A stretch of 64,000 bases of DNA from Prunella strophiata (lineage: Eukaryota; Chordata; Aves; Passeriformes; Prunellidae). A program made the position numbers and the translations under genes. The stretch covers positions 58,343,551 to 58,407,550 of the forward strand of contig JAZBQD010000030.1 in the NCBI GenBank assembly GCA_036583965.1, read 5' to 3'. The notes beneath the pieces are model-generated. The model searched no databases and was not told the DNA's origin. It saw only the letters and a list, made by a program, of their open reading frames with translations. The first letter of the stretch is position 1, and every line of letters starts with the position of its first letter. Of this stretch, positions 35,379-48,610 are shown piece after piece.

Positions 35379-38003
35379 GATAATGCAGCCGTGATACCCT
35401 TTTGGATATCAAATTGGCAGATAAACTGTTACAGGGTAAGAGAGTTTTAGGTCAGTTCTATTTCACACGAGGTTGTCTCAGTTACTACACCTCAGCTAAG
35501 GGTTTCAACATGTAAATGGATTTTTGCAAACAGTTCAGCAATAGCTTGCGACAAAAAAAAAGGCAGAGGGGAAAAAAACAAACCCTACCCTGCAAGAAAG
35601 AATTAGTAAAGCTATTGGAAAAAGTTAAAGAGAAAGCGTTATCTGATTAAAATAAAAAAACAAACAAAACAAAAGCCAAATGTTTATGTGTTAACTAATT
35701 GTCTGACCAGTCAACCCAGATCTACATATTTTCTTTTAAACTGATATAACACAATATACATTGCTACCAAAACAAACAAAAAACAGACAAACAAAACCCC
35801 CTCAGAACCAGATAAAGAAAACCCATTCCAAATTAATTTCTGTGTGATTACTGGAGGTTCATTTCAGCAATTTTTATCATCAGTGACTGCTTCATACAAC
35901 TTTACAGAATCTGTAGCTATGTTAATAGAGATTCTTCTTCATTTTGCAGCTCTCCTGAAGCTGTCAGTCCTCAACATTCCTTATACTTCTATAGTCCAGC
36001 AACAAAAATAACCTCAAGAAAGGTGGAAATGACAGATCCTTCTCATAATTATAACAAATAGTTAAGCCACCCACTTGTACTGTAGTATCTGTGAGACTGA
36101 ACTGCCAAGGAGAATACACACACACAAACTCACACAGGCAGGCTCAAGCACACAAATTAGCAATGCAGATAAATTTGTGCCATCAAGGTGAACTATCAGT
36201 GCAAACTCTTATATGAAACTCTGAAAATGTCTCCTACTGAGCTAATCTCATTTATTCCACATGGTTTTTTCAACTGCAGAAATAATCTTGCCAAAAAGAC
36301 TGACTGGGATAGGACCAGGAATGACCTCATTAGCATTTAGTGTCATCACCATAAAATGGAGAAGATAATCAGAAACAGGGTGAAGAAAGATAAAAGAAGT
36401 GAAGTATAAAAAGAACAAAAAATATTTTTTTTGGCATTGTACTATTGGAGCCTGATGGATCCCTTTTGTCAAATGGGAGTAATTTGTAAAGATCAATGAT
36501 TTTAGTTAAACTGCAGTCCATGGTATCCCATCATCTAATTCATCTACACAGCATATGCTTTTTTCTTTTTTTAGAGAAAGGAGCATAAGGTCATTCTCAA
36601 GATTTTTTATTGATGATTTTTTTTTTCTGTACAGCTTAAATGAACTGTAAAACTCAAATACTTAATGGGTATTTTAGCCAATATGCTTTGTCTGCAAGGT
36701 GAAATATGCCTGATAATGATTGGAAAGATCTTGTTTCAGTACTTCCCAAAAAGAAGAAACATTTATCAGGAGCTTCTATTGAAAGCACTGCATACTCCAC
36801 CAAGCTCCAAAACACAAATTCCAGGTGTTGCCATAGAGCTGCATGCATTTCTCCAATACCTTCTCTCTTCTTCTTTTACCTACACATAAAGTACACACTC
36901 TCACATGTCAGAGCTCATGAGCTCTGTCCTTAGCAACTCTAAAGTACTTAAGTTATCACACAGCACCTCAGGGTCCCAGTGACTCTTCCCTCTCCCTTGC
37001 ACCTTGTGCTGATGGACAGTTAAGTTTAGGACACCCATCAACCTTAGTTTTCCCAGTACTTTCCTTTTCCTGATCCCTGTTGATGAGCATGACCATTATC
37101 TGACCACTGACTTAGGAGATTGACATTAGCAGATATTCCTCTGCTCTTGCTGGTGAAGTTCTTTCTTGCCTCTTAGGGTCAAACAATTATCAGTTTCAGA
37201 TGGTTTGGAAGAGGCACTAAGAGAATTTACAAGTGAGTTTAAAGGAACTAGGAATTCCAGGTCAGCTTCAAATACAGTAACTTAATTCCCACTGATAGTA
37301 GGATTAACCATGTGTTTTCACAGCCCAAAGTGAGATTTTATTTTTTAATTCTAGTTTCTATTTTAATGTTTGGATTATAATGTACGCCAATTTCTATCCT
37401 AGTCATCAATGTCTAATGACTGCTATGAGTTCATTACACAACAACAGTAATTCCTGTTATACTTTTCAAAGGGTTTCAAATATTTTGTCTTTCATTTTAT
37501 GAAGCTATGAGACTCTTAAAAATATCTGACAGCATTTGAACAAAGTAGACTCTGAAATCAAGTATCATGTATCATGATTATACTTACTTGTATAAAGCAT
37601 ATTTTTTATACAACATTGAAGAAGCAAAAGAAAACTATCAGCTGGCTGGTTTGTAAGCTAGAAGACATGAACTTTACTTTTCCTTTCAATTTTAATCAAG
37701 AATGGCAAGGTCTTTAATGAATTCTTCCAATAAATGACAGTTTGGTGAGCCTTAGGGAACACCCCACTTTAGATGTGTTTTCATCCAATGGAAATTAATT
37801 GACCCATATTTCTAAGAAGCTCTTGCTTTACATTAGAATGCACATTCTCTGCAAAAACTAAATTTTGCATAATATTTTCCTTTTATCTTCATATCATACA
37901 GACATTTGCATGTCTGAATCCTTCTTAGACTGTTTCTTTCACTTTCAGTGATTACTTAATTTCCAGCAACTGCCTGATTCTGTTGAATCATTTTCTTTCT
38001 TGT

Positions 38004-38007
<4 letters not shown>
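35379..38007. other. Unassigned non-coding region
   Basis: Two short A/C-rich patches (35650-35675 and 35767-35811) and a minor CA-rich run at 36117-36138. No gene or repeat family recognised. Confidence 0.4.

Positions 38008-38041
<34 letters not shown>
38008..38041. repeat. Poly(A) run, A34
   Basis: The longest homopolymer in the window, 34 A, without a recognisable retroelement body upstream. Confidence 0.95.
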
Positions 38042-38044
<3 letters not shown>

Positions 38045-38879
38045 ATTTATTTGTGAATGTAGAGTATTTTCTATTGAAAACTGAATATGACTTCTATGTA
38101 TTTTCATCACATTTTTGGTCATGTAATTAATTTTCTCCTGTGACCCTTTGGCAAACAGGAGTAATTCAAAGAGAACTACTTCTTAAATAGTGCCATCTTT
38201 GATCTTTGACTTTCAACTTTCCATTTTTTCTTTACTTCACTCTGTGGGTTGATCTGGCCTTTACTTGTCTGCAGTGACTATTGCAAATACAGGTTCCATC
38301 AATGTCTGCATGTCAAGATTTGCAGAATTCGTCTACCTTCCTGGTTTTAAGACAGAAAGTATTCCCCTCATGCTATCTCTTTTGGTTTAGTTCCTTCTTT
38401 TTACATTTTATTTTAAACCATAATTTTCAGTACTTTCTCTAACAGATCTGCTCCCTTAGAGATCATCTGCTACCAGTCTTTCTACTTTTTTGAACAGCCA
38501 TAGCACAGCTAGACTTAGTCTGTCTTCACACATTTCTATTAATTTGAAATATCATGTTTTATCTCTCAGTGCAATTGATTCTCCATCCCTCTTCAGAACA
38601 TGGTTCAAATCCTGAGCTGATACTGATGCACAAAAGCCCCACCTTATTGCCTTAGTTATCTCAACATTTTAATGCCTTTAACTTAAACTTTAGCAAAATT
38701 TCATAATACATTTGAAAAATATTATTATTTTAAAAGCATTGGATATATAAACAGTCCTTATTTAAAAAAAAAAAGTTTTAAAAATTTGAAGTAAATCCAG
38801 AGTCCTACGCACTATGACTCATCACATTAGAAAATTGCATTTAAAATTGACTTGCAATGGGTATATATTTTGCACTAAT

Positions 38880-39260
38880 GCTGCAGAGCAGAGCATCATA
38901 GTGCACTACAATTTGCACTAGCTCCCTAGGGCTACAGCTTCAATAAATTGGCTGGTATCTACACAGTCAATATTTCTTAGTAAGTTCCTGAACAAAGGGA
39001 TTAGTAAGACTTCTATCCAGCATACCCACAATTGTGTTTTAATTCCACATCACTATTTGCAAGAGTAGCAGTTTTAGTCCTGGCGGATTGGCCAAATTCC
39101 GATTGAGGATTTGCAATTTGCATACCTATTTTGCCCCTGCAGTTCAATTTGATATGTTTTGGCTCATCACTTCCTGCCTTAATACGTTGTAGCCTGATGC
39201 CAAGTATTGTTAAACAGCTGCTGTACTTCCCCTGAGAGGATTTCAGTAATGTGTGACAAA
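38880..39260. promoter_or_regulatory. Candidate conserved enhancer-like element
   Basis: A stretch of high complexity with several strong transcription-factor words packed together: the palindrome TTGGCCAA (39088-39095, NFI-type half sites on both strands), a perfect POU octamer ATTTGCAT (39116-39123, reverse of ATGCAAAT), and two CpG-bearing CGGATT/CCGATT words flanking the NFI palindrome in CpG-poor surroundings. This resembles deeply conserved non-coding elements in gene deserts, but conservation cannot be judged from one sequence. Confidence 0.25.
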
Positions 39261-42200
39261 TTCCGACATATACATCAAAATAAAAGGTGCTGCATTGGAT
39301 TGTATACAGTGTCTGAAGAACTCAAATGGGACTTTCATATCCCTGGTGCCTCATTTTCATGGCTTTCTAAGGAAGAAAAAAAGGTATTATCTACATATTG
39401 CAATAAGATGGATCTGAGGGACATAGGTATCAAGGGAAATCCTTGCATAACATAGGAAAGTAAAAAAATTATAGATTGTACCTACTGTAATGTAAAGAGC
39501 TAGAGAACCCTTAATAAATAAATAAAGATCTGTAGGCACTTCTTCCTTTCAATTCCCATAAATAAATTTGGTAGGTTGATTACTTTCAGATTTCCTTTAG
39601 GTGATATAGCTTATGGAGGATTATTATGGGGAGACAAAAACTGAGATCTAAACACAGTTTTATCCAAAGGTATAAAATAATGCCTTATCTTTGAGTATTT
39701 TGTTACTGTGTTTCAATATCAATATGCAATTAACAGTCATTGTTATTAGTTAATATTTTTAATTTTATTTACATATTCTCAGTACAACTGCTCTCAGTAC
39801 ATAATAGAACCAGCACAGCTCCTAAACTAGTAGATAATGTAAATGTGATTGAAGTTGTAGTCAAACTAAAACAAATGGAGTATCCCCATTTTATGACACC
39901 CTTCTATTTATTCCTTAGAGAGAGAAAACAGAGTATACCACTATCTAAAAATTTGGGAAAAATAACTAAAAGCTGTATCATCAGAGGAGAGCCATACATA
40001 TGTTTTCTACAGCGCTTGAAAAATGTTATCTCATGAGTTTTAATCTCTTAAATTAGAGTATCTAAACAAAGATCTTGTAAATCCTTGCAGGTTACGTAGC
40101 AGAAGATATTTATTTCAGCACAAACTTAAAGTGAAGCAAGTGTACCAGAAGAAAGGGGAAGCTCTTGGTCTGCAGCTCATGACCATTTCTTTGTAGGACA
40201 GCAGCAGAGATGCTGTCCTCAGAACTGTACACTTACAATGAAGTCAATGAAACTTAAACTAGAGATTAATGCTGTAGGTCTTCTCAACATCTGCCCTTAG
40301 TATTGCCCAACAGTGTTAGACAGAAGTTGTTGCCTGCTGGTTTCATTACTGCTGAAGCAGGGATAAAATGACAAGCAATAGGTGTATCAGAGTGGCAAGG
40401 GCTTCAAACAGAGCTCTTGCTATCCTGACTGGGCACTAACCTCTTCTGCCATCTTCTGTCAGAAGGTTTGAGTAATCTTCTTTTCATTCCCCAGGGCAAT
40501 TTCCAGTCAGTCTGGTAGTAAGCATCTCTGTATACCCTTTCTCAGTCTTGTTTTTACATTCACACATGCAACATTGCACATTTACATTGCAGAATGAAGC
40601 TATAAACTCTGCACATCAGCAGACCTATTCAGGATTTAACAATCTGTCTGAGGAGAGAATATGCCCCATTATCAATATCCTGCTGACCCACTGGCAGCCT
40701 CTTAATCAGAAATATAGGATAATGAGAAATATTTATGTGATTTTCAGGTTAAATAAAACCGAGGCAGATTGACTTATATGTGATATACTAGCAGAAAGTA
40801 TTAGAAATTAATATTGAAGACAAAAGATACTTAACAGGTTTTAAGCCCTAAATTACTTTGAAAAATTAATGACTTAAAATATTATGCACTTTAAAAAATT
40901 TTGGAAAAAAATATGTTTAATACATCTTTAATTGGATGCCCTGAAAATACATTTATTTTATACAAAGGCAGACTTTACACTGTGCAAAATTAAACAATGG
41001 AAATGAGATCAATAATGTCTTTGAATACATGGGATTATATCTCTGTAAAATGTCCTTAACCTTGAAACTAATACAGGAAAAAGGGGGAAAAAAAAAGAAA
41101 AATTAGAACTGCACTAAAGATGTTTAAAATTATGTATCCTAGAGATTGTTATTGTGCTGGCTGTAAATGAAGTTTGCTGGCTAGACGTCATGTGTGTGAC
41201 AGAAATTCTGGTATGGCAATGGCAATTTCACCATCTCTGTTCTGTTTGTTCTCATCTAGGGCCATATGTTTATCAGTGTACACATTTTATATCCACATCT
41301 GCTGCTGCCATCTCCCTTTTGTCCCTATTTCTCACCAAGCCACAAAAAGCATCACAAACAAGAACAAAGGACATCCTGCTAATGTTGAGTCCAGGCCAGT
41401 AATAAACTGTTTTGCTTTGTCTCCAATGCTATTACTGCATTCCTGAGAGTGTCTGCGCACTTAAATTTTATACAAAGAAAGATCCATTAATGTCTGCCTC
41501 TGTCAGAAAATTTCAGATTTAGAAATTTTAATTAGCCTTAACTTTCCTAAGATCCCTTAGCTTTAATTGGTATTCCATAAGCCAACAAGATGAGTTTCTT
41601 ATGAGGAGACAGTGAAGTAAAATAGTAGTTTTTCATAATGGAAATGCATTTCTTTGATCCTAACATCTAGTGAACATTGAAACATCTTCTTTTCATTTTT
41701 CTCTTTTCTTAGAGTTTAATTGGTATTAGATTGAGGGGGTAGAAGAACATGTTATCCTGTAGAAAACCTTCATGACAAGAAGCAATATTTTAAATTAGAA
41801 AGTTGTATTGATTAACCAAAACAACATACCTCAATCCTCATGTAACAATTGAAACCTATTTTCCAAAATAATACATCTTCTGCATGTCTACTTACAGGGA
41901 ATGTCATGAGTCTTGAGGAAATGAAGGTTTGTTGAAGGGCTCCTATTAATTCAGTCTGATTACCATTGCATCTTATAATCAGCCTCATATTTTAGTATGA
42001 ATAACATGCAATTTCAGAGACTGTGAAACAACATTTGGTTTGTGTATCTTTGTCAACATAAATCCAAGCTGCAAGTTACTTATTAAATAGTATAATTTGG
42101 TTTAAATTCATCTTTTAAAATGCGAATTTCTCAATTTCGTATACTAGCTAATTTGACTTTCAGACAAACTATCATTTGGAGAATTTGTAAATTCTGGAAA

Positions 42201-43838
42201 CATGGAGGGACTCTTGTTGTGTACTGATCCAGCTATCATGGTCTTTGAACTATGAACAGTAGATGCTATTAATCCTTTTCTCCATGTCTTCTTATACATG
42301 TAACTAGAGTGCTTTAATGTATATCTTCTGTCGGATAATACGTTAAAACTACTGTGCATCTTTAAGAGGTAGTTAGACACTGATTTCCCATAGACTGCAA
42401 TCAGCTCTTTGAAATTGTAGTGTTTGTGACAGAATAAACTCCATTAACTTGTTTTATTAGTACTGTGCGCAGTCAGGAGAAGCAATGCTGCAGAACATTA
42501 TGAAATGACTAACAGTTTTCATCAGTGCACAGCAGAATGTTTTCTCCTTACACAGAATATATAATTATTGCTCACATAAACAGGTAGATTTCTTTTTTCA
42601 TCTTTCTAAGGTAATATTGGGAAATCTAAGACTGTTATTCACAAGAGAAATAAAAAATAAATTTAGCTTTCCCCCACCCCTGCTCTGTTCAATTTGTTAC
42701 CATACTGCTGCTGTAATTTTTGTCTATGTTTCAGAGAAGGACCTATCAAATAAAAAAACAATTCTAATTCAATTGGTTACTATAATGACAGAACAGTTCA
42801 ACAAAGCCAAAAGAGTCTGAGAAAGGAAAGATTTACTGACCAGCTGATTCCCAGAGGCACATTAGTCAAATTTTGACAGCTTGTATACAAGGTAAGCTGC
42901 CAAACTGAGTAAATGAAAGCAGAACAAATCCAGAAGGAGAAAGCATAGCTTGCTTTATGTAAGCAAATATAAGTCACCTATCACAGAATATATTTCAGAA
43001 GCAGGTAGGTATTCTATACTGCAGATGGCACAGCTGCCAGTGCTTATCTGAAAAGAAAGGTATTCTACTCGAGAATAGCTCTCATAGCATTGCATTAGCC
43101 AATTCAGAAATATAAACAACTTTTTTCTCTTCTCCTTTGCCTCCATTTTCTACTGGCTTTTTTGCTTTGCCCATTTAAGATGAAAGTCAGGTTCCGAGCT
43201 GACTAGCTGCATAGGACTCCCAGTATAAACGTCAAGCATTTTAGCCTAACAAATTATAGGAAACATGAAGCTGAGCAATCACAAAGGAAATGATTGAAAG
43301 GAAGAGTCAGTACAGATGTAGAATAATGCGACGCAAGAAAAAAAACACATTGAAATTCAATCCAGCCTATTTTTTTGCCAGCAAAATAATGAGTTTATGA
43401 TTTGCAGATTGAATGTAACTAAGTAGAAAGGTACTTTTCAAAATAATGATTTGTAGAGTCGCCCTTCTGCTGGATAAGTATTCCTTTTGCATTAGAGTAA
43501 TATCTGGTCTTGCTATTGTAGTTAAGGGACTATCAGCCTTTCTGTTACATAAACCCCTGTATTCAGGAGCTTGTAATTTGTCTATAAAAATCCTCAGCAT
43601 GCTGAAACTTGAAGTAAGATTTCAGTCTAAAATTATTTTTTAGAATATATTCTAAAAAAAAAATCATTAGTCAAATTTTAAACAAATAAAAAAATTTTCT
43701 TGCTTACTGTCCTCCTATTCAGCTCATATGTTGCACATTGTATTCCTTTTAATACCACATTATGGGTTCTGGTGTCCTAAGGCACATACATGCATATACA
43801 TGTATCCATGAACAAAAATAAAAATCTCACTGATGTAA
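39261..43838. other. Unassigned non-coding region
   Basis: No gene or repeat family recognised. A 9-bp perfect hairpin lies at 40195-40219 (AGGACAGCA / TGCTGTCCT). The block 41150-41460 has higher complexity and a GACGTCA word (about 41183), and two overlapping open frames of 80-90 codons without a recognisable product. Confidence 0.4.
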
Positions 43839-43962
43839 CAAAAAACTCCCACAAACAAAAATTAAAAAAAAAAAAACCCAAACAACAAAACCAAATAAAA
43901 AAAGCGCCAACAACAAAAACAAAAAAAACCCCCCACAACCCCCCCCCCCCCCCCCCCCCCAA
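43839..43962. repeat. A/C-rich tract ending in C22
   Basis: About 120 bases almost free of G and T on the + strand, ending with AAAAAAAACCCCCCACAA and then 22 C (43939-43960). The complementary G22 run could form G-quadruplexes, and the C run an i-motif. The length of such a run is hard to sequence reliably. Confidence 0.92.
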
Positions 43963-45730
43963 GCATTATACATATCCAGAAGCTACTTATTCTAAATTTG
44001 AGTGGATTTTCAGGCTGTGGATCTATAATATGCAAATGCATATATTCATGCCAGTATTCTGAAGGTCAGAATGGAGTATAAGTTAAACCCACAAAGGTCA
44101 GAAATTAAGTGTTATGGCTGAAACTCTATTCTGAAAGGACAAGAGCATCTATTTCAGTTGGCCCAATAGTGTGAAAGTTCACAAGGTAAAGATCCTCACT
44201 CACCAGGCATAAACTCTGAAAAGCATTTGAAAATTATGCTTTCAGAGTCCACACTGCTGAAAGAGAACCTTCTGATGCAAAATGATGTCTTTGTAATTCT
44301 GGCAACATGGAAAGAAGCACAGCATATTAGATGTCTAGCTATGTTAACATTTAATAATTATACCTCTGAAAAATAGAACTTCTCACTTGAGAAGACCAAA
44401 ATATTTCAGGTGGGCAAACTTGTCCTTTACACATGAATTTTTTTTGCCTTCTTTTCATAACCAAGGTCTTGTTTTGTCTTCATCTGCAAAATATTAAAAA
44501 GTTGCTAGCTGCTTAAATTTTCCTTCAGCTCTTCAGAAGTGCATCAGTGTGCTTTGCACCACTGCTAAACATCTCATTTTTTTCTCACTGCTGTTGCCAA
44601 AACATGACCCCCCACTTGTTGTTACTATTTTGAATGCTCATCGTCCCATGATAAAATTTCCTTGTCATCATCTTCAATCCAGCAGGGTCTTCAAATGTAC
44701 TTTCTGAAACAGCATAAACCATACTGAACATCTCTTTCAGATAACCCATTGCTGACAACTTTCCCAGTATAAGAGACAATTTAGGGGAGAGTGACACTGA
44801 TATTGAATGCCTCAGGAGACACATAAGTACATAAGTAACTTATTAGTAGAAACACTAGGAGTCTTTAAAAAGGAAATAATGGTGGGTGTTGTTTCTCCAC
44901 CTAAAAAGAGCTACCCTGCCCCCCTTGAAACAAACCATAAATCCCAAAGTCTGAGCATATTCCCAGAGGAAGGACAGATCCAGGTGGAAAACTTTCTTTT
45001 TGAAAAGTAAGCAGTAGGAACAAAAACAGATGGAAAAAAAGTCAAGCTACTGGTACCTCCCATTAAAAATCAGAATTGGTCCTTTTGCTATACTTGATTT
45101 AGTCCATCTGACATGTGGTGCAATGGTAGGTATAGAGAATACCTTACCTCCATTTGTGCTCATTACTGAGCAATTTAATATGAAAGATTGGACTGTGCAC
45201 ATTTTCCTTTTCTCTTGTGGTTCTCTGGTCTAAAACATGCTCTCAGGCCACACTCAGAGGATCTACAGGGATCATGTCTCTTGATTTTGCTAGTGCTCTT
45301 TAGCACTATTCTCTTCTGGACATCATCAGTCCTACTTCCTCCCTTTTGCAACAGCAGCATCAGTGATATTGGCTTAGATTGAAGGAATTGTTATAAAAGA
45401 GGCTGGCACACTATAAAGCATTTTGCCAAGAAAAAGATTCTCATTGTCTCTGAGATCTTCCTGTGTAAATCTGGACATCATTCAGTTCCCATGCAGTGCC
45501 ACATCCTTCATGACACCAATTTCAGTTCTACCAACCTTTCCACACAGATCTTCCTGGAGAAGTCAAAAGATCTTGTGTTTTGCCAGGGGTGACAGCTCTT
45601 TCTCTGACTTATTCATCCTGCCTTTGAGCTGCCTCTTCTCAAAACTTTCCTACCCTGGATTTGACAGTCCCTATGGTGACTTCTTTCCCAAGTGCAGCAA
45701 AGGTGACCTGAGATGACGAGAAACCGAGAA
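43963..45730. other. Unassigned non-coding region
   Basis: No gene identified. 45420-45730 is GC-richer with an open frame of about 95 codons that begins at a TTG and shows no recognisable domain. It directly precedes a CR1 fragment and may be old repeat sequence. Confidence 0.35.
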
Positions 45731-46196
45731 CTGCAGAATACTTTAGGTTGGAATGGACATTTGTGATTTTCTGGTGAAAAGTTTCTCCTCAAAGCAGGTT
45801 TAATATATTTTCAGCTTACTCAGGGCTATGTGCAGCTGAGTTTTGAGTGTCTGTAAGAGTAGAGATTCCTTAGACTCTATGGACATCCGGTTCCAGTCTC
45901 TGTCCTCATTGTAAAAAGCTTTTCCTTTACATTCAGGTAAATGAAGAAGAAAGTTTTGTCTGTTGTGCCTTTTTCTTTTGTTAGGCCCTTCTGTGAAGAG
46001 TACAGCTGCTGTGCTGAAACACCGCCCTGCAACATCCCTATATTCTACCATGAGAACCTTGGAAAAAACAATTATAGGGCCACACACTCTTCTGCGTGAT
46101 GAGCAAACAGCTCCCTCAGTTTCACATGAATCATATGCTTCAGCCCCTTAAATACTCCACTATTTTAGTGGTCCTCTTCTGGAATCACTCCAGTTA
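45731..46196 (-). mobile_element. CR1 LINE 3' UTR fragment, diverged
   Basis: CTGCAGAATACTTTAGGTTGGAATGGACATTTGTGATTTTCTGG corresponds to a degraded reverse-complement CR1 terminus (AGAATCATTAAGGTTGGAAAAGACC type). It ends with CTCCCTCAGTTTCACATGAATCATATGCTTCAGCCCCTTAAATACTCCACTATTTTAGTGGTCCTCTTCTGGAATCACTCCAG, which follows the CTCCAGCCCC...GTGGCCCTCCTCTGGACTCGCTCCAG block. The middle matches poorly; it is an old copy. Confidence 0.75.
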
Positions 46197-47667
46197 GTAA
46201 TTTTTTTCTTTTACTGGAGATATTGTTTTATGGTTACTTGTGTAATGTGGTTAAGTGTCTTGGATATCCTAACTCTGATTTCAGGAGTACAGTGCAAAGG
46301 TATCTGGGCTACTGGAAGGCATTGGCCATGGACCAGTCTTTTGCTCTTGGATCATCTGTCTCACTGTGATACAAATCACACTTCAATCAGCAGTTAATAA
46401 TGACTGCCATAAACAATGAGCAATAGAGAAGGTATTCACTTTGTGAAAGGAATAAAGCATCTGCTTGCTGACCTCTGTGTGAAACATTTTGAGGCCAAAT
46501 GTCAGATTACATGGTAGCTGAAGTACTGATAATTCTCCTAATAGTGTACAGAGTGGAATGTTCACGGAGACACATGACTTTTGTATGAGAAATATACTGA
46601 ATTTCCTCCAGTTTACAGAGAATGTCAGCAAACATATTTTGCTCAGTTTCTGTTCCCCACATACCATACCCTGCTACATTTACAGGTACAGAATTAAAAA
46701 AAAATACATTTATAATTAATGTTTTTAGCTAGTGTTTTGAGAAGCTCTACCAAAAAAAATCACAGCTGGTTGCAGAGAAAATTTTTGCTTAATTCCCCAG
46801 TGTTAAAATTCACTAGTCATAGTGAGATTTTCATGCTATTAAATGGATGACTGAATGTTTTTCTATCACTAGCTGATGCCTTGATGATATGATGTTTAAT
46901 TTCCTATGAAGTATACAGAAGGATCTCTCAGCCACAGGTCCTGAACTGACCACAGGTGTCACATGAATGCACAGACATAGTAACAGAGTTAATAGAGCTG
47001 AGTGTGTTTGCAGAGTAATTTCTGAAACTACATGGATGGAATAGAAGGATCTTGATTGATCTTTTTTCCAAAAGTCTATCTCTATTAAATGGTAAACCAT
47101 TACCTGTTGCAACAGCTGAAACTGAAAGATACACTTCATAGCCATTCTATAGACAGCACTATATTGTGGCCAGTTCAGTGAAATTTAGAACTTAAATGTT
47201 TGAGCTAGTCAAATGACACGTTAACAACCAGTTCTTGTAGAATAGTACTGTAGTTCAGGTGGCCATCATCTGTAAGAGAAGAAATAATTCTCTTTAAAAG
47301 GCAGGATCAAAATAAATAGAATAAAATATATTGTTCTGAATGAAACATTCAGCATTGGCACATGCACTGTTATATGGCTGGTCACATCTAAATAAAAACT
47401 CTCTAAGTTTACTTTAACTACTTAAAATTGAGTATTAAATTTCCAGAGTGTTGAGAAAGTTTCTTATATTACTAAACTCAAATAAAATTTCAGTGCTAAC
47501 AGTTTCAGAAAGATTAGCTTTGATGTGATCAAGAATACACTAGTACATGATCACTTCATCTACTATTTTGGGTTGCTTTAAAAATGAATAAGCCATTTGT
47601 GAAAAATGAAAAAGGAAATATTTCAGGAGTACATTGTAAAACCAGGTTCCACGTCAGTGGTAGAACT
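46197..47667. other. Unassigned non-coding region
   Basis: AT-rich, with nothing recognised beyond short chance-length frames. Confidence 0.4.
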
Positions 47668-47750
47668 TAAGGGTCTACCCATGGGAGTTGGAATTACATG
47701 ATCTTTAAGGTCCCTTCCACCCCAAACCATTCTATGGTTCTATGATTCTA
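47668..47750 (+). mobile_element. CR1 LINE 3' tail, well preserved
   Basis: CCCATGGGAGTTGGAATTACATGATCTTTAAGGTCCCTTCCACCCCAAACCATTCTATGGTTCTATGATTCTA is a near-consensus sense CR1 3' end including two to three ATTCTATG octamers. Among the copies in the window this tail looks the least diverged. Confidence 0.92.
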
Positions 47751-48083
47751 ATTTAATTTTCTAAAAATGACTGAATTAAACCTTTGTGAAACTTTTAATA
47801 TTACCCCATAATAATGGATGAACACAAATATGAAATCACTGTAATGACCTCCAAAGTGTGGTTGGTTATGCTATTGTAAATATCTTTTGTTTACAGAGGT
47901 ATTGATTACACTGTCAAAATAAATTGACTTGCATGAATACAATCTGGGAAACAAGAATTTAAATTTCTAGTCTAGATCTTCAGCTGATGAATATGGATAA
48001 AAGCTCATTGATTGCATCTAATTCTCATCAGCTAAGGCTTTGACCCTCCATTTTCACTACAGTGAAGATATAATTTCCTATTC

Positions 48084-48105
48084 AAAAAAAAAAAAAAAAA
48101 AAAAA
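48084..48105. repeat. Poly(A) run, A22
   Basis: Homopolymer of 22 A. Confidence 0.95.
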
Positions 48106-48479
48106 GACCCTGCCATAGATTCCAACTGTTCCTTGTATGTTAAATCAAAATCAAGGTCAAATACACAACTTGAAATACATTCACATAGTATTGCAGATAA
48201 AATCATGCAGGCTAATTTGAAATTATGATTAATTTTAATTGATTTCTGATTCCCCTGTTTCAGTCCACATCTACAAAACAGACAATGTTATTTAGTTTTG
48301 TACTTCTGTGTCCAAGGAATTTACCCATTATTAATCAAATACTTAGGATTGTTGTTCCTTTTTCTAGTGAACACCTTCTTCATTGACTAATCCAATTATA
48401 TTCAGGAGGATGAAGTGAGTCACCTGAAATAAAAATGGAAGTAATGGACTCTTATTACTTGAGTCAACTATTTTGAGTC

Positions 48480-48610
48480 CTATGCAATACTAATGCAGCT
48501 TAATTGCAGACAAATGCAGCTGTTGTTATTTGTTTAATCATGACTCATACAGCTGTGGATAACAAAGCTCTTTTCACTAAAAAACAATTTAGACTCACCA
48601 TGGCTAGTAT
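48480..48610. promoter_or_regulatory. Cluster of bHLH and AP-1 motifs, possible enhancer
   Basis: Two CAGCTG E-boxes (48517-48522 and 48550-48555) flank a TGACTCA AP-1 word (48541-48547), with TTAATTG and TTGTTTAAT homeobox/forkhead-like words beside them. Motif density is suggestive only. Confidence 0.2.

Noticed and set aside
38602..38612. GGTTCAAATCC, a tRNA B-box-like word
   Set aside because: No A box, no acceptor stem and no cloverleaf in the preceding 60-80 bases.
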